From Auanema rhodensis (Eukaryota; Nematoda; Chromadorea; Rhabditida; Rhabditidae): a stretch of DNA of 64,000 nucleotides. Each line of letters starts with the position of its first letter. Within the stretch, counting starts at the first letter, position 1. Shown here one piece after another: positions 24,896 through 35,679 of this stretch. The notes beneath the pieces were generated by a model. The model was not told the DNA's origin and made no database searches. It was given only the letters and a program-made list of their open reading frames with translations. The stretch is from NCBI GenBank assembly GCA_964057225.1, contig OZ059897.1:12090001-12154000 (forward strand). Direction: 5' to 3'. The position numbers and the translations under genes are program-made.

Positions 24896-26671
24896 ATGAC
24901 CATTATTCAGCCTTTTGAATAATTTCAAGAACAGTTGCATGTTCTGCAATTTTTTTTCTCGTCAAAATATATGAATTTATTTTCTTTTTTTTTTTATTTT
25001 ATCAAAGTAGAATATTTTACATTTTCTTCGATAGCTATTGCAATATATCCGAAATATCTGAAGTTAAAAAATATATCCTTTTTAATTATCTGAAGAAGAA
25101 GAAGAAAAAAAAAGATCTTTGATGATTAATTTGGAATTATCTGACCTTTTTGAATTCTCATTCTTAGATATCAAATATATATTTGTATACATATATATAT
25201 ATATATATATTATCGAATTCATAAGAATAGAAACTTCATTTTTAATTTCTATTTCTAGAATTAGATACCATTTCCGAAATAATATGAATGCATCCCACAT
25301 ATATATGTATCTCATCACATCTGTCTGAACTTTTAATTAATTTAGTTTTTACTTTGATTCATAATATTTATTTGATTTTTCGATTTCATTATGTCAAACG
25401 AACATTCAATTAGAAACTATGTGGAGGAGTACAAAGTGGATGCATGATGCAAATACTTTGTGACATCGTGCAAGCCTTATGTGAGCAAGCTTTTCAATTC
25501 AGCAGGCATGTCATTTGTTTGTCAAAAGATATCCGAGATCACATCATATATGAAAAGATTGATAGGAGATAGAAGTTTTAAGTTTTATGAACTTGTATGA
25601 CGATAATAATGATAATTTAAGAGAAATTAAACTATTTAGTCTATTTTTCACTTTTTCGCCTTGTTCTTCGTCTTCGTCGTCGTCTATTCCAATATTATGT
25701 CAAACAATTTTTATTATAATTTTGAGTTGTTTCTTCATTATCATACGTACATACATATCTATTTTAGATTCTTAATATATATGTATATATGTATATATTA
25801 CATCACTTTTTAAAGACTATTTGCTCATTAATTTTGATATTTTGAGACAATTGTTTCGACACATAACATTCAAATGAAAGACTAAAAAAGAAATTCTTTT
25901 TTTGTTTCGTGATTATCTTTCGTATGTTCCTTTAGATGAGAAAAGCTTACATTTCTATTTATAGTGTCATTCTATAAATTCGTTAAAAGAGTTCGTTGAC
26001 AGCTGTGGCACATGGGTTAACCTCTAACGACATAAGATCTTCTTTAGTTTATCTATTCATCCCTTCCTTTTTCAACTGTTTAACATTCTAAATCTTTTTC
26101 GTTCGTTTATCTGTATTTGAATGATGTCTCTAGAAACACTATGACTCAATATGTTTTTCTCTTAAATGCTTTTTCAACACCTATCTCATTATCTATGCTT
26201 TAAACTTTTTTCTTTGATTTTCTCTATTTTTCTTCAAAACTTTTGCCGTCTGTTGCTTCCGTATCGTTCAGAAACTTTAAACATTATTGGGTTAGAAAAG
26301 TTACCACGTCATCATCACTATGTGTAGGAGAGAGATGAGGAGAGTGGAAATAAGGGCGTTGTGACGTCAAACATGCGCTTCACTAAGCCTTACATACCAA
26401 AGTAAAAATGCTACTTAATGCTATTCTAAGCTATTTTTTATCGAATTTGAAATCTTTAGTTATATTTAGTGAGAGCTATTTTACAATTCGTTTCGAAATT
26501 TAGTAATCTTCCTCAACTGACTGACGCATTATTTAATGGGCTTTTTCACAATTAGTCAAACCCACCCCCGTCCTATTTCGAGATGAAATGGCAAGTAAAG
26601 AGTAGATGAGAAGTAGAAAAGACAATGAAAGGGTGAAACAGATAAAGAAGGGTTGGTGAGAAAGAGAGAGG

Positions 26672-26675
<4 letters not shown>

Positions 26676-26757
<82 letters not shown>
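26676..26757. repeat. (GA)n dinucleotide microsatellite, about 41 units
   Basis: Uninterrupted AG/GA run of about 82 bp with an imperfect GGGA-containing flank on the left. It generates long Ser-Leu repeat frames on the minus strand that are not genes. Confidence 0.95.
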
Positions 26758-26760
<3 letters not shown>

Positions 26761-27288
26761 ATAGCAAACGAAACCAAATGTTAATTTTAGATTTATCTCG
26801 ACATCAGACTATCCATACACACAAAACATAAGATGGAGTTCCACATTACTCATAGTTTTCAACAAATTAAACAGACAACAATGTACAATATGGCTATTAA
26901 AATCAAAAAAGACCGTGATGTTGTAAGTAGTTCCAGAGAAGAAGATTGATATACTTTGAACAAGAATAGACCAATTCTCTAATTGATTTTCGTATTATCA
27001 TATAACTCTTTCAAATTTTTGATTATCCTAATATCTAAGATCTTCATATAACTATGCTTAAATCATATAAATCGCTATCGTTTTCTAAATAAAATCCGCA
27101 ACGTTTTTTTGACCTTCCAGTAACTAGGAACCTGCAAAACGTTTATGAAACTTGCTGCTCTTCGCCATTTCATTACCTTTCTAAATTCTACCCGGACATC
27201 CGCTTGTGTCCTTCCACTTCCGTTTAACTGATCTGGGTTCACAATTTTATGTTTTTTAAGGTTCAATCGGTTGAAAATTCAAAAAAAA

Positions 27289-27289
<1 letters not shown>

Positions 27290-27329
<40 letters not shown>
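27290..27329. repeat. (TA)n dinucleotide microsatellite
   Basis: About 20 uninterrupted TA units, inside AT-rich noncoding DNA. Confidence 0.9.
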
Positions 27330-27334
<5 letters not shown>

Positions 27335-28493
27335 TTTTAAAATTAATTTATATTTTAATAAAATAAAATATATTTTATAGTTTGAATTTTAAAAATCCAA
27401 CTAAATCTATCCATAACTATTATTTCTTTCATATTTAATTTTTATATTTAATTATTTAAAGTATGTTTAAACATAAGCTGATGATTCAGGTTATAGTACA
27501 ACATAATTATAAATATATAATAGCCAATGAATATATATTTATTCTTTTCATTTCTTCATTTTATATTTTTTTTTAGTTTTTAATCAGTTATCAGAGAGAA
27601 AAAACTATTTTTCGAGTATTATAGACCTCAATTATCTTCTAATTTTTATTTATTTCTGGTTATGAATCAAATTTTAAAGGACTTCCTGCGTTTTTGCAAA
27701 GAAAAAAAAGCCTTCATTTAAAAATAAAAAAAATTGAAAATGAGCTGAATTTATTATAATTTTCTTTGGGTTATTTTGGATATAAATTGACAATTATTTC
27801 TAAAGGTTTCAATATTTTTTCAATCTGAAAACTTTATATATAAACATTCTTAAAATAAATTTAAAAAACGTATTTTTAATAATTTTTATATAGTATAATT
27901 AGTATATTATTGATAAATACTGTTTTTTTTTTAATTTGTTATACTAATTGATGACTTTTGTTTTGTTTTTTTGTGAAAAGCAAGAAGTTTCTGAAACACT
28001 GGAAAATAAATATAAAATAAAAAAAAGTTATGATGTGAAAAAAACGAGAGAAATAGAGAAAGAATGAGTGAAAGAGAAGAGAGAGAGAGAGGGAGAGAGA
28101 GAGGGAGAGATAATGGAAAAAAAGAAAAATTGGAAATATTTCTCAAAAACTTTAAACGACTAGTTAATTAACTCTTCTATATAACAAAGATCTCTTTTTT
28201 AATATATTTCACTCATTTTCCTCTCTACCTTAACGAGAAAATGGATTGAATATGTAAGGTCATTCATCTTTAACTTATTATTTTAAAAGTCATTTCGCAT
28301 CAACTACTTATAATTGAAAAAGTATATGAATATGAGTTCAGTTAAAATGAAACATATATGAAATAACGATGACGATATATATATATATAGTTTTCTTACA
28401 AATTAATTTTTATTTCTTTCAAAAAAAAAGTGTTTTCTTAAGATTATCTCTTTCTCTCTCTATTTTTTTCTATTCCTCATGTTTCTTTCCTTT

Positions 28494-28551
28494 CGCTCTC
28501 TCTCTCTCGCTCTCTCTCTCTCTCTTTCTCTCTTTCTTTCTCTCTCTCCCC

Positions 28552-28591
<40 letters not shown>

Positions 28592-28592
28592 T
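28494..28592. repeat. (CT)n microsatellite, interrupted
   Basis: About 100 bp of CT units with TTT, CCCC and CG interruptions. It produces a Ser-Leu-rich + strand frame with no other coding support. It is the strand-opposite composition to the GA run at 26676-26757. Confidence 0.9.
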
Positions 28593-30883
28593 TGTTTCTG
28601 ACGTGTTCGATTCTTCACTTTCATTATTCAACTCAAAAGCCACACATTAGCATAATGCTCTCTGTTAGATGAAATTAGGTATGACGTAGCCGTAAGTTAA
28701 TAAGCCACAAATCGTATTAAACGTTTGATAATACTTAAACGGTTGATCTGTAATATACTAATTAATTCTTTCTCTCTCTCTCTCTCCCTCTCTGTTTTGC
28801 TCCCTTTACTCTCTCTCAGTCTGACTAACAATGTCGTACTGTTTTCAGTTCATTTCATTATTGAAGAGAATTTTTTGTTTTAATAAATTTATATATTCTA
28901 TAAGTTTTCTTTATTAGATAATTATATATTATTCAAATATTTAAGTCTCAACAGGTGATTCTGTTTAATTTATCAAGTATCGAAATTCAAGCGTCAGAAT
29001 AGGTTAGTCGCACTGATAAAGTTGTGGCCTTATACTATTCATTGAATTTTGTCCTCTATCATTTTATTTTAAAAAAAGAAAAGTTATATTATATCATATT
29101 CTATGTATATGAGATTATATTAATCTTTTACACTTTTATGTTGTCATTAACCAGTTTTTTTGAAATAATTCTTATAACACTGAAGAGCTTCCTGTTGTCA
29201 TTTTGAGCTTTAGAACATAATTAATCTAATTTTATGAATTGATTATCATGGATTTGATAATCCATATGACGCTATTATATATTTTGTGATTTGGTTTCCA
29301 ATATTCTATTTATTTCTTATAAAAATTTGTTTTTCATTCAAGACTTTTAGAGAAATGTTACATTAACGAAATTTAATACTATTTGTGTTTATTTTACTTC
29401 CTTTACAGACTACTTGTTTAGTTTCTAATACTATTAAACAGGCATTTTTTTTTAATTTAGCATTTACAATTTTAAAGATATTATGTTATAAAAAAAATAA
29501 AATTTCAAAAAAAAAACATGAAGATAATTCTAAATTACAATGAATCAGATTCATTTTCGTTCATTTAGACTACAACACTGTTACTACTAGCTCTACTTTG
29601 AATATAAAGAAGAGTTTGTAATTTGTTTACAGTATTCTCTTATTATGAACTGTATTTTGACATTTCATAAATAATCTTTTGAAATTTCCGCAATTAGCAT
29701 ATCTTAATAGAGAAAACTTTTTTTTTATTTCAAATATTTATATTCTATTTTTGGCTGAATTCATAGAGTTAAATTAAATTTCCATAATACGGCTTCATTA
29801 CGATAGCGACCGATCATCTAGCTAACTATTCTTATATAGTATATATGGTCAACGAGCCTCAGGGTCTTCCTTTTTTAATTCAAAATTAGAGAATAAAATG
29901 TAAAGAGAGATACATTTTCATGATATAACTGAATAGAGTAAAAGTGGGTGCAAATGCAATTTAATCTAAAAATTCTTAACTTGTTGGTTTCATTGCACCA
30001 CCGCCATCGACATCACACTGCCCCATAGCATGCTTCTCTCATGCATTCACTGAATTTTATGTTGTTATCATCTCAATATATATATATGTATATATAAAAA
30101 TATATATATATAAGTATGTTATATTATTCTAATTTTTGTTTTTTTTTTAATTTCTTTAATAAAAAATTATTCGAACCTTTCCCCCAAAAGCTATATATGC
30201 CTACCCTTCCCCCCAGGCTTCCACCACCCTCCACTTCTCAATTCTCTTGTCTCCTTTTTTACATATTTTTACTTGTTTCGTACAATGAAATTAAAATTCA
30301 TCGTTATCAATTCAAAATCTTCAAAGATACTTTAAGAAGAAAACTTTTATTTTCATTCAAAGATCATTTTCACAACTTTCTGAATAGTTTATATAAATCT
30401 CAATGAAACTTCTTATGAATATATAATGTTAAATAGAATTTCATATAATTTTATTATAAAATGATATTTTTTTTTGTCTACGAGTCTTTTTTTTTTCCTA
30501 TTCTGGCTCCAAAATCAAAAAATGTGAACTAAAATCTTTAATATGATGTCATTTATTGAGTGGGTTGCAACCTCATAAATGCATATAAGTGAAACTATAA
30601 ATGTATTCAATTCAATATATCTTAACCATAACATTTACATTAATATTATAATATAATGTAAATTTGTTTTTTTACTAATCTTATATCATTTATAATCGTC
30701 ATCATCAGATTATCACAATACGAATCTTTCGAATTTAATTATAATATTTGACTTATTTTAATTTTTTTTATGAATGATTATTTAAAAATTTGGTTTTCTT
30801 TGTATTTATATTCGGATTTATTCTTATTATTAGTAGAAGTCTATAGATTATATTAACAACAGATTAATAATATTTCCAGAACT

Positions 30884-31546
30884 ATGTTGCTACGATTACC
30901 TTTCATCTGTTTACTGCTGTTCTTCTTCGTTTCATGCATTCTGGCTTCACCATTCCGTTATCAGAATGATGTTCCGGTGTTCTATAAGAGAATACCGCAT
31001 CGTTATCCTTCAGATGCATATTATCAGGTAATTTTCTTTCTTATTTAACTCATTGAAACACATTTTTATCTTAGCATCTCTCTTTCTCTCTCTCTCCCTC
31101 TCTCTTTCTTTGTCTTTATCTCTCAATCGTTATCTCGATCTTCATTTTTAATTTATTATATCTCAAAAATTTAAAATTAAAAAAACAAAAAAGCTTTTAA
31201 ATGTTTTTAACCGAATTAATACTTATGCCATTTCCAGGTATCAGTGCCATTGATGTGGAGAGTACGGAGATCGCAACCTATTTTGGACTACACTGATGAA
31301 TTCTCTGCTGATCCTTTCGAGGTAAAAATAAAATCATGAAAACTGTTTCATCCAATTGATCGTATTATTTTGAAAAATAAATAAAAATAAGATATCCGTT
31401 AATGTATAATCTATGAATAATAGAGAAGTAAAGTATTTCTTCTCCTTTTTTTCTATTGAATATTTTATGAAATTTAACTATATTAGACTTAGTTAATCAT
31501 AACTTGCATTTAGTTTGAGACTGTTGAAGATGCAGTCGATTCGTAA
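30884..31546 (+). CDS. Small secreted precursor protein with dibasic and furin-like sites (possible neuropeptide/propeptide)
   Basis: Three exons, 86 aa: 30884-31027, 31238-31321, 31514-31546, all joining in phase 0. Residues 1-22 are a strong signal peptide (MLLRLPFICLLLFFFVSCILA). The mature part carries KR at 35-36 and RVRR at 56-59; cleavage at both would release a 19-residue peptide (37-55) that starts IPHRYPSD and ends PLMW. The remainder is acidic, as propeptide spacers often are. No Gly precedes RVRR, so C-terminal amidation is not expected. I do not recognise the family. The ATG is four bases after TATTTCCAG, so it follows either a long 5' UTR intron or a trans-splice acceptor. A CT-rich tract lies in intron 1. 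Confidence 0.65.
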
Positions 31547-31704
31547 AAATTCTACTATGAACTCTGGGGTATCTTAGCACACGCCTATAAGACGTCATCT
31601 TGTCGTTATCCTGAGAAACTTGCGCAGAACTATGTTTTTCGGATTAATTGTCTTCTGAAAAAGCGTTATAAATCATATTTTGCTATATCGTTTATCTAAG
31701 AGAT

Positions 31705-31710
31705 AATAAA
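31705..31710 (+). terminator. Polyadenylation signal AATAAA
   Basis: Hexamer about 160 nt downstream of the TAA of the small secreted precursor gene. Spacing is plausible but not decisive. Confidence 0.4.
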
Positions 31711-32395
31711 ATTAAGTACACTATCTTTATTTATTTCAGTTAAATGAAACGGATAGTAGCTCTTGAAGGACACACAAAGCCAAAAAAGAAACTTATTCTA
31801 CATTATATATCTTTCAGATGGGCTAAATATATATGTGGACCACGATAGAGCATCTTCTTCTTCCTCTTCATCTTGTTCTACTTTTTCCCAGCTCTACTCT
31901 CTTTGACCGAATTGTCTCCATCTCTCCCACTTCATTCCTTCCTCCCTCTCTAGTTTATATGCTTCTATTCCCACAAAACAATTTTAATATTGCTCCGATT
32001 TCTTTTTCATTCTTCATACACAAGTTTCATTATATGATTTTTCTTTTTTTTTTGTTTTTTTTTTGTCTTCATTATTGTGAATCTCATTATGTTTCTGGAA
32101 AAAAATTGTATAATTAATATCAATTTGATCTAATATTCAAAGTCAAATAACATCCATGATTTTTTGTGTTCATATTCAATATTCAGTCAATGTATTTCCT
32201 AACTTCTTAATTAAATATTAGGTTGTATTTATATTTTGCTTTATGTTTTAAAATACGAAGAAGACAATCTAAGATTCATTAGAACTCAGGCACTGAAATA
32301 TGACTAGTGTGCTGCCAACAATTAAAAATTAAGATATACAAAAAAAATAAAAATCAAGACATTTTTCTAGAAAATTGGTGTTCTACAAGAACAAT

Positions 32396-32770
32396 ATGAT
32401 GAGCAAGAAATTTGAAAGATTTCCTCGTCTCACAGCAAAGAAAAAGATAAAGCTTTCTGAAAATCATGGTAAAAACTGTTTCCTGGTGTGCTACAAGAAG
32501 CACCAATGTTTTGTGATTCTTCTATTGAGAGCAAAAATGATTTACAGAGAGAATGAGAAAGAAAAGGAAAAAGCTGAGAAATTTGCATTTAAAGGGAAAG
32601 TAGAGGGAAGGGTAGAATACGCAAGATTGTTTCAACGCTATAACCAGAACAATGTTCGAAATATGAATCTCCTTTTGACATTCGAAAGGATAAAATTCTC
32701 TGCAGTTGTCAAAAATTCGAAAGTGAAGCATGAAGTTGTTGTAAATTCAAGCAAATGCTCAAGGAGATAA
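32396..32770 (+). CDS. Uncertain open frame, 124 aa, Lys-rich
   Basis: One of the longest single open frames in the window. Counted from the ATG at 32396 it gives 124 aa, rich in Lys/Glu, with no signal peptide and no recognisable domain. A TTTTTCTAG acceptor-like sequence occurs 26 nt upstream, so the frame could be a last exon, but I found no partner exons. Two similar stretches, about 32378-32395 and 32484-32508 (TGGTGTxCTACAAGAA), suggest a local duplication. The frame lies 158 bp downstream of the convergent WH2 gene's stop, where that gene's 3' UTR would be, so it may be chance. Confidence 0.2.
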   Translation: MMSKKFERFPRLTAKKKIKLSENHGKNCFLVCYKKHQCFVILLLRAKMIYRENEKEKEKAEKFAFKGKVEGRVEYARLFQRYNQNNVRNMNLLLTFERIKFSAVVKNSKVKHEVVVNSSKCSRR

Positions 32771-32928
32771 TGTGATTACGGAGAAAAACCGGCTAGAACG
32801 GATACCATCAGACTAACACTCCAAATGATTTTTGTTTTGAGGACCCGATATATACATACATAAAAATTTAAATTTAAATTAATTGATTAAGGAATTAATA
32901 AAAAATCTATACAATCTCTTTTAATAAT

Positions 32929-35673
32929 CTATCGATTTATAATCGAGAGGGGAGAATCGGAAGATAAATTGATGTCAAAACGGAAGTTACGATTCAATTC
33001 ACTTGGAGACATAGACGCAAATGGATCCATACCAATATGAATCTAAACATTGAATTTAAAACTTTTTAAAGGGCAAGGGAATATTCTTACCATTCTAGAA
33101 GAATCCGAAGAATAATCACGTCGATGCCAAGGAGCATTGATAGGAACATTAATAACACGTTGGGGTTTGTCATAGTCTTCGAACTAAAAGTGAAAAATTC
33201 TATAAATTAAAAACATTTTTTTAAATAAAGAAGAAAAAGTTAAACACGGCACAACAAAAATATTCACACATGCTTTTTTAATTTTTGAAAACTGTCTTTT
33301 GAGAGTTAGTATTCAATCAAAACAATTGCAGTTAGCAAAACACCTTACCATAGTTGGCATATTTATATTTTTCTATTTTTCACTTGACTAAAATAGCTTA
33401 TGAATTATAACCCTAACTTTATAATATAAAAATAACACATTTCATTGTAATAATTTACCTTCTTAGTTTGAGTTTCTTTCACAATTTTCTTCACTGGCTT
33501 AGGTTTCTCATCCTTTCCTGCCAGACTGGGTATTGGAGAGGTAGCAGCATTTTTACTGTTCGTGGTAGTAGTTAACGTATTTTTAGAAACATTTTTAGGT
33601 TTTGCTGAAGAAGAAGTAGCAGCTGTAGTTGGTGTTGTGGCAGTATTGGCAAATTTTTCTTTGGCTTTATCAAAAGCAGGATTAATTCTTCTCCTCGGTG
33701 CAGTTTCTGGAGATGTGCTACCAGGTGATATGGAAGAAGGAGATGGGATAGAAGTTGATGAAACAGAAGATATGGGAGATTGCTGTTCACCAGGACTGGC
33801 CGACCTTTAAGAATATTCAATTAACTGATTCTATTTTAAATTTACTCACCTCGATGATTTGTATGTATAAGGATTTGTATAAGCTTTACTTGTCTTAGGT
33901 GTGGGAGGAGTTTCTTCAATATCGGGTTTAACTATATTCTTCATTGAACGCTTAGGAGTTGATTCAGGTGAGAAGTCAGTCCTTAAAAAATTTTAGAATA
34001 AAGAAAAATGCTAAAATATTCAAACCTAATAGAGATGGGTGCCGGTAAAGTGCTGGAAGAGCGTTCACGATCGGCACATGGACTTTGAGTACGAGCACGT
34101 TCAATGCTCTGAGGATCAGCAAGAGCAGAAGCACTGCGTTCTCGAGTAGGGAAACGACTTTCAGAATGAGCTCTATCGCTCTTCTCAATTGGAGTGTTTC
34201 CTGAATTAAATAGTAACATTTTGAAATAAAAATGTTAATACCTTGACTAGGGCGTTTCAAACCACCAACTTCAACAGTTGCCCATTTAGACGCTGGCTTA
34301 GTTTTAGCTGGCTCATCTGACTGATTGTTATTGACCTTGAATTATAAATATAAGTTTTAATTTGTTGAATTGAATAAAATTAGTACCTCCAAAAAAGATG
34401 TTTTCAGAGGGGATTTTCGGAAATTGGTCTTTGGTAATGTATTTTCGGCACTTCCAGGATCAGCTTGCATAAACCTAGCAATTTTTGCAGCGGCACTTCC
34501 TTTTTTAATTTCTTTATCGAGATCCTGAAGTAAAAAATTGCTTAATGCTTAATGAAATAGAATCAGAATATGATCTTTTCAGATCAATTTAATACGGATC
34601 ATTGTTGTTTGATCTATTAAATAAAACGTTTGCGACGATGAATAAACTAATTAACTTCAAATTATATTATTTAATTTGAAAGAACTTTTTATGAGATAAA
34701 AATAGTTTCAAATCATACCTCGGAAGTGACTTTTAGATTACGTTCGTCGAACACATAATCACTTTTTTTCTTTGGCTCCGGTGTAGCACTTTGGCGACGT
34801 GGTGTAGGAGGGGAATAATCTCCAGGTTCTGGAGTTGTGTATTTAGATCCTCGACCATCAGGAGTTTGATAACTACAAAAATCAATAACTAATTATATTG
34901 AATGTATATACTCACCGCTCATCCTCAGACGATTCTGGAGCCAAGTGATTAGGTGATTTGGACATTGGGGGAGCTGTACTTGGTAGAGGCGGAGGAGGAG
35001 GAGGAGCATACGATGGTGAGCAGGCACCGTCAATCTTCTTTATGGACTTATTTTTCATTTCTTCATCGACAACAAGACCACTGGCATCTCTCGTTACTGT
35101 CTTTCTTAAACGAACACCTCCTTGAATTCCCTTGAGAAGTGCACCACGATCAACTTCTGCAGGAGTACTACCTCCTAGTCTAGCTAAACCTGGTGACTTC
35201 GCTCTATAAAAGATTTACATAATTAAGTATATAAAGAATTAAACTAGAAGAACTAAACTTCAAGAAATGCAAAAAAAAATCATACCTGTTTATATTTGGT
35301 GGAGGAGGTGGAGGAGGAATTCCTGGAATACCATTCATGGGTGGGGGAGGTGGAGGTGCACCACCAGGTATAGCAGGCATTATTGGAGGTGGTGGGGGAG
35401 CAGTGCATGGTGGTGGAGGAGCAAAAACAGGAGCTGGTGGAACACCATTTGGAGCCCTTCGCTTAGGATCTATGGCCGCATCGTCTTCGCCATCAGCTTT
35501 GAATAAAGGTTTTGACTTATCGATAGTCTTTGTAGGTCGTAGTTTGAAACCTTGCTTGATTTCCTGAAAAATTAAAGTTAAGTTTAAAAAATGTGAAAAT
35601 AAAAATCAGCATATGTAAAATAAATGAAACATCTGGATGAAACTACCTCAAGAATCGGATGTCCCATAAACAT
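32929..35673 (-). CDS. WH2-domain, proline-rich actin-regulator-like protein
   Basis: Eleven exons, 612 aa: 35673-35647, 35563-35286, 35203-34916, 34872-34719, 34524-34387, 34335-34242, 34200-34026, 33981-33850, 33804-33459, 33183-33091, 33042-32929; phases all agree. Two WH2 actin-monomer-binding motifs are visible: residues about 6-30 ([13 protein letters not shown]) and about 120-137 ([17 protein letters not shown]). They flank a polyproline/Gly region (about 59-100), and another polyproline run follows at about 160-175. The rest is Ser/Pro/Lys-rich and looks disordered; the last 68 residues (FEDYDKPQR... onward) are not recognised. Proteins of this style (WIP/verprolin, cordon-bleu) bind G-actin and profilin and help WASP or nucleate filaments. 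WH2 at the very N-terminus argues against simple WIP orthology. The start follows a GGCAG splice acceptor by 6 nt. Overlapping acceptors and long 5' DNA suggest a distant 5' UTR exon. Confidence 0.8.
33349..33387 (-). other. Possible alternative first exon of the WH2 gene
   Basis: Inside the 275-nt intron 33184-33458, much longer than its neighbours, the minus strand shows CTATTTTAG, then 39 nt, then ATG|GTAAGG. As an internal cassette it would bring an in-frame TAG. As a first (trans-spliced or separately promoted) exon it has an ATG at 33360 giving MPTM, in phase with the next exon, and would encode a 72-aa protein from the last two exons only. Confidence 0.35.
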
Positions 35674-35679
35674 CTTTGA

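Larger units (their letters stand above)
23638..30883. other. 7.2-kb gene-poor block, pyrimidine-rich on the + strand from about 25.6 kb
   Basis: I see no in-phase multi-exon gene. Composition is AT-rich up to about 25.6 kb, then the + strand becomes T/C-rich with TTTTC and CTCTCT tracts, the reverse of the purine-rich blocks upstream of minus-strand genes. It ends at a clean 3' splice site (TATTTCCAG) four bases before the ATG of the next + strand gene, which fits a long 5' intron of that gene. Confidence 0.45.

Noticed and set aside
26556-26777. Minus-strand Ser-Leu repeat open frames
   Set aside because: They are translations of the (GA)n microsatellite in two frames and have no other coding feature.
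28369-28650. Plus-strand Ser-Leu/Phe-rich open frame
   Set aside because: It is read from the (CT)n repeat and flanking pyrimidine tract.
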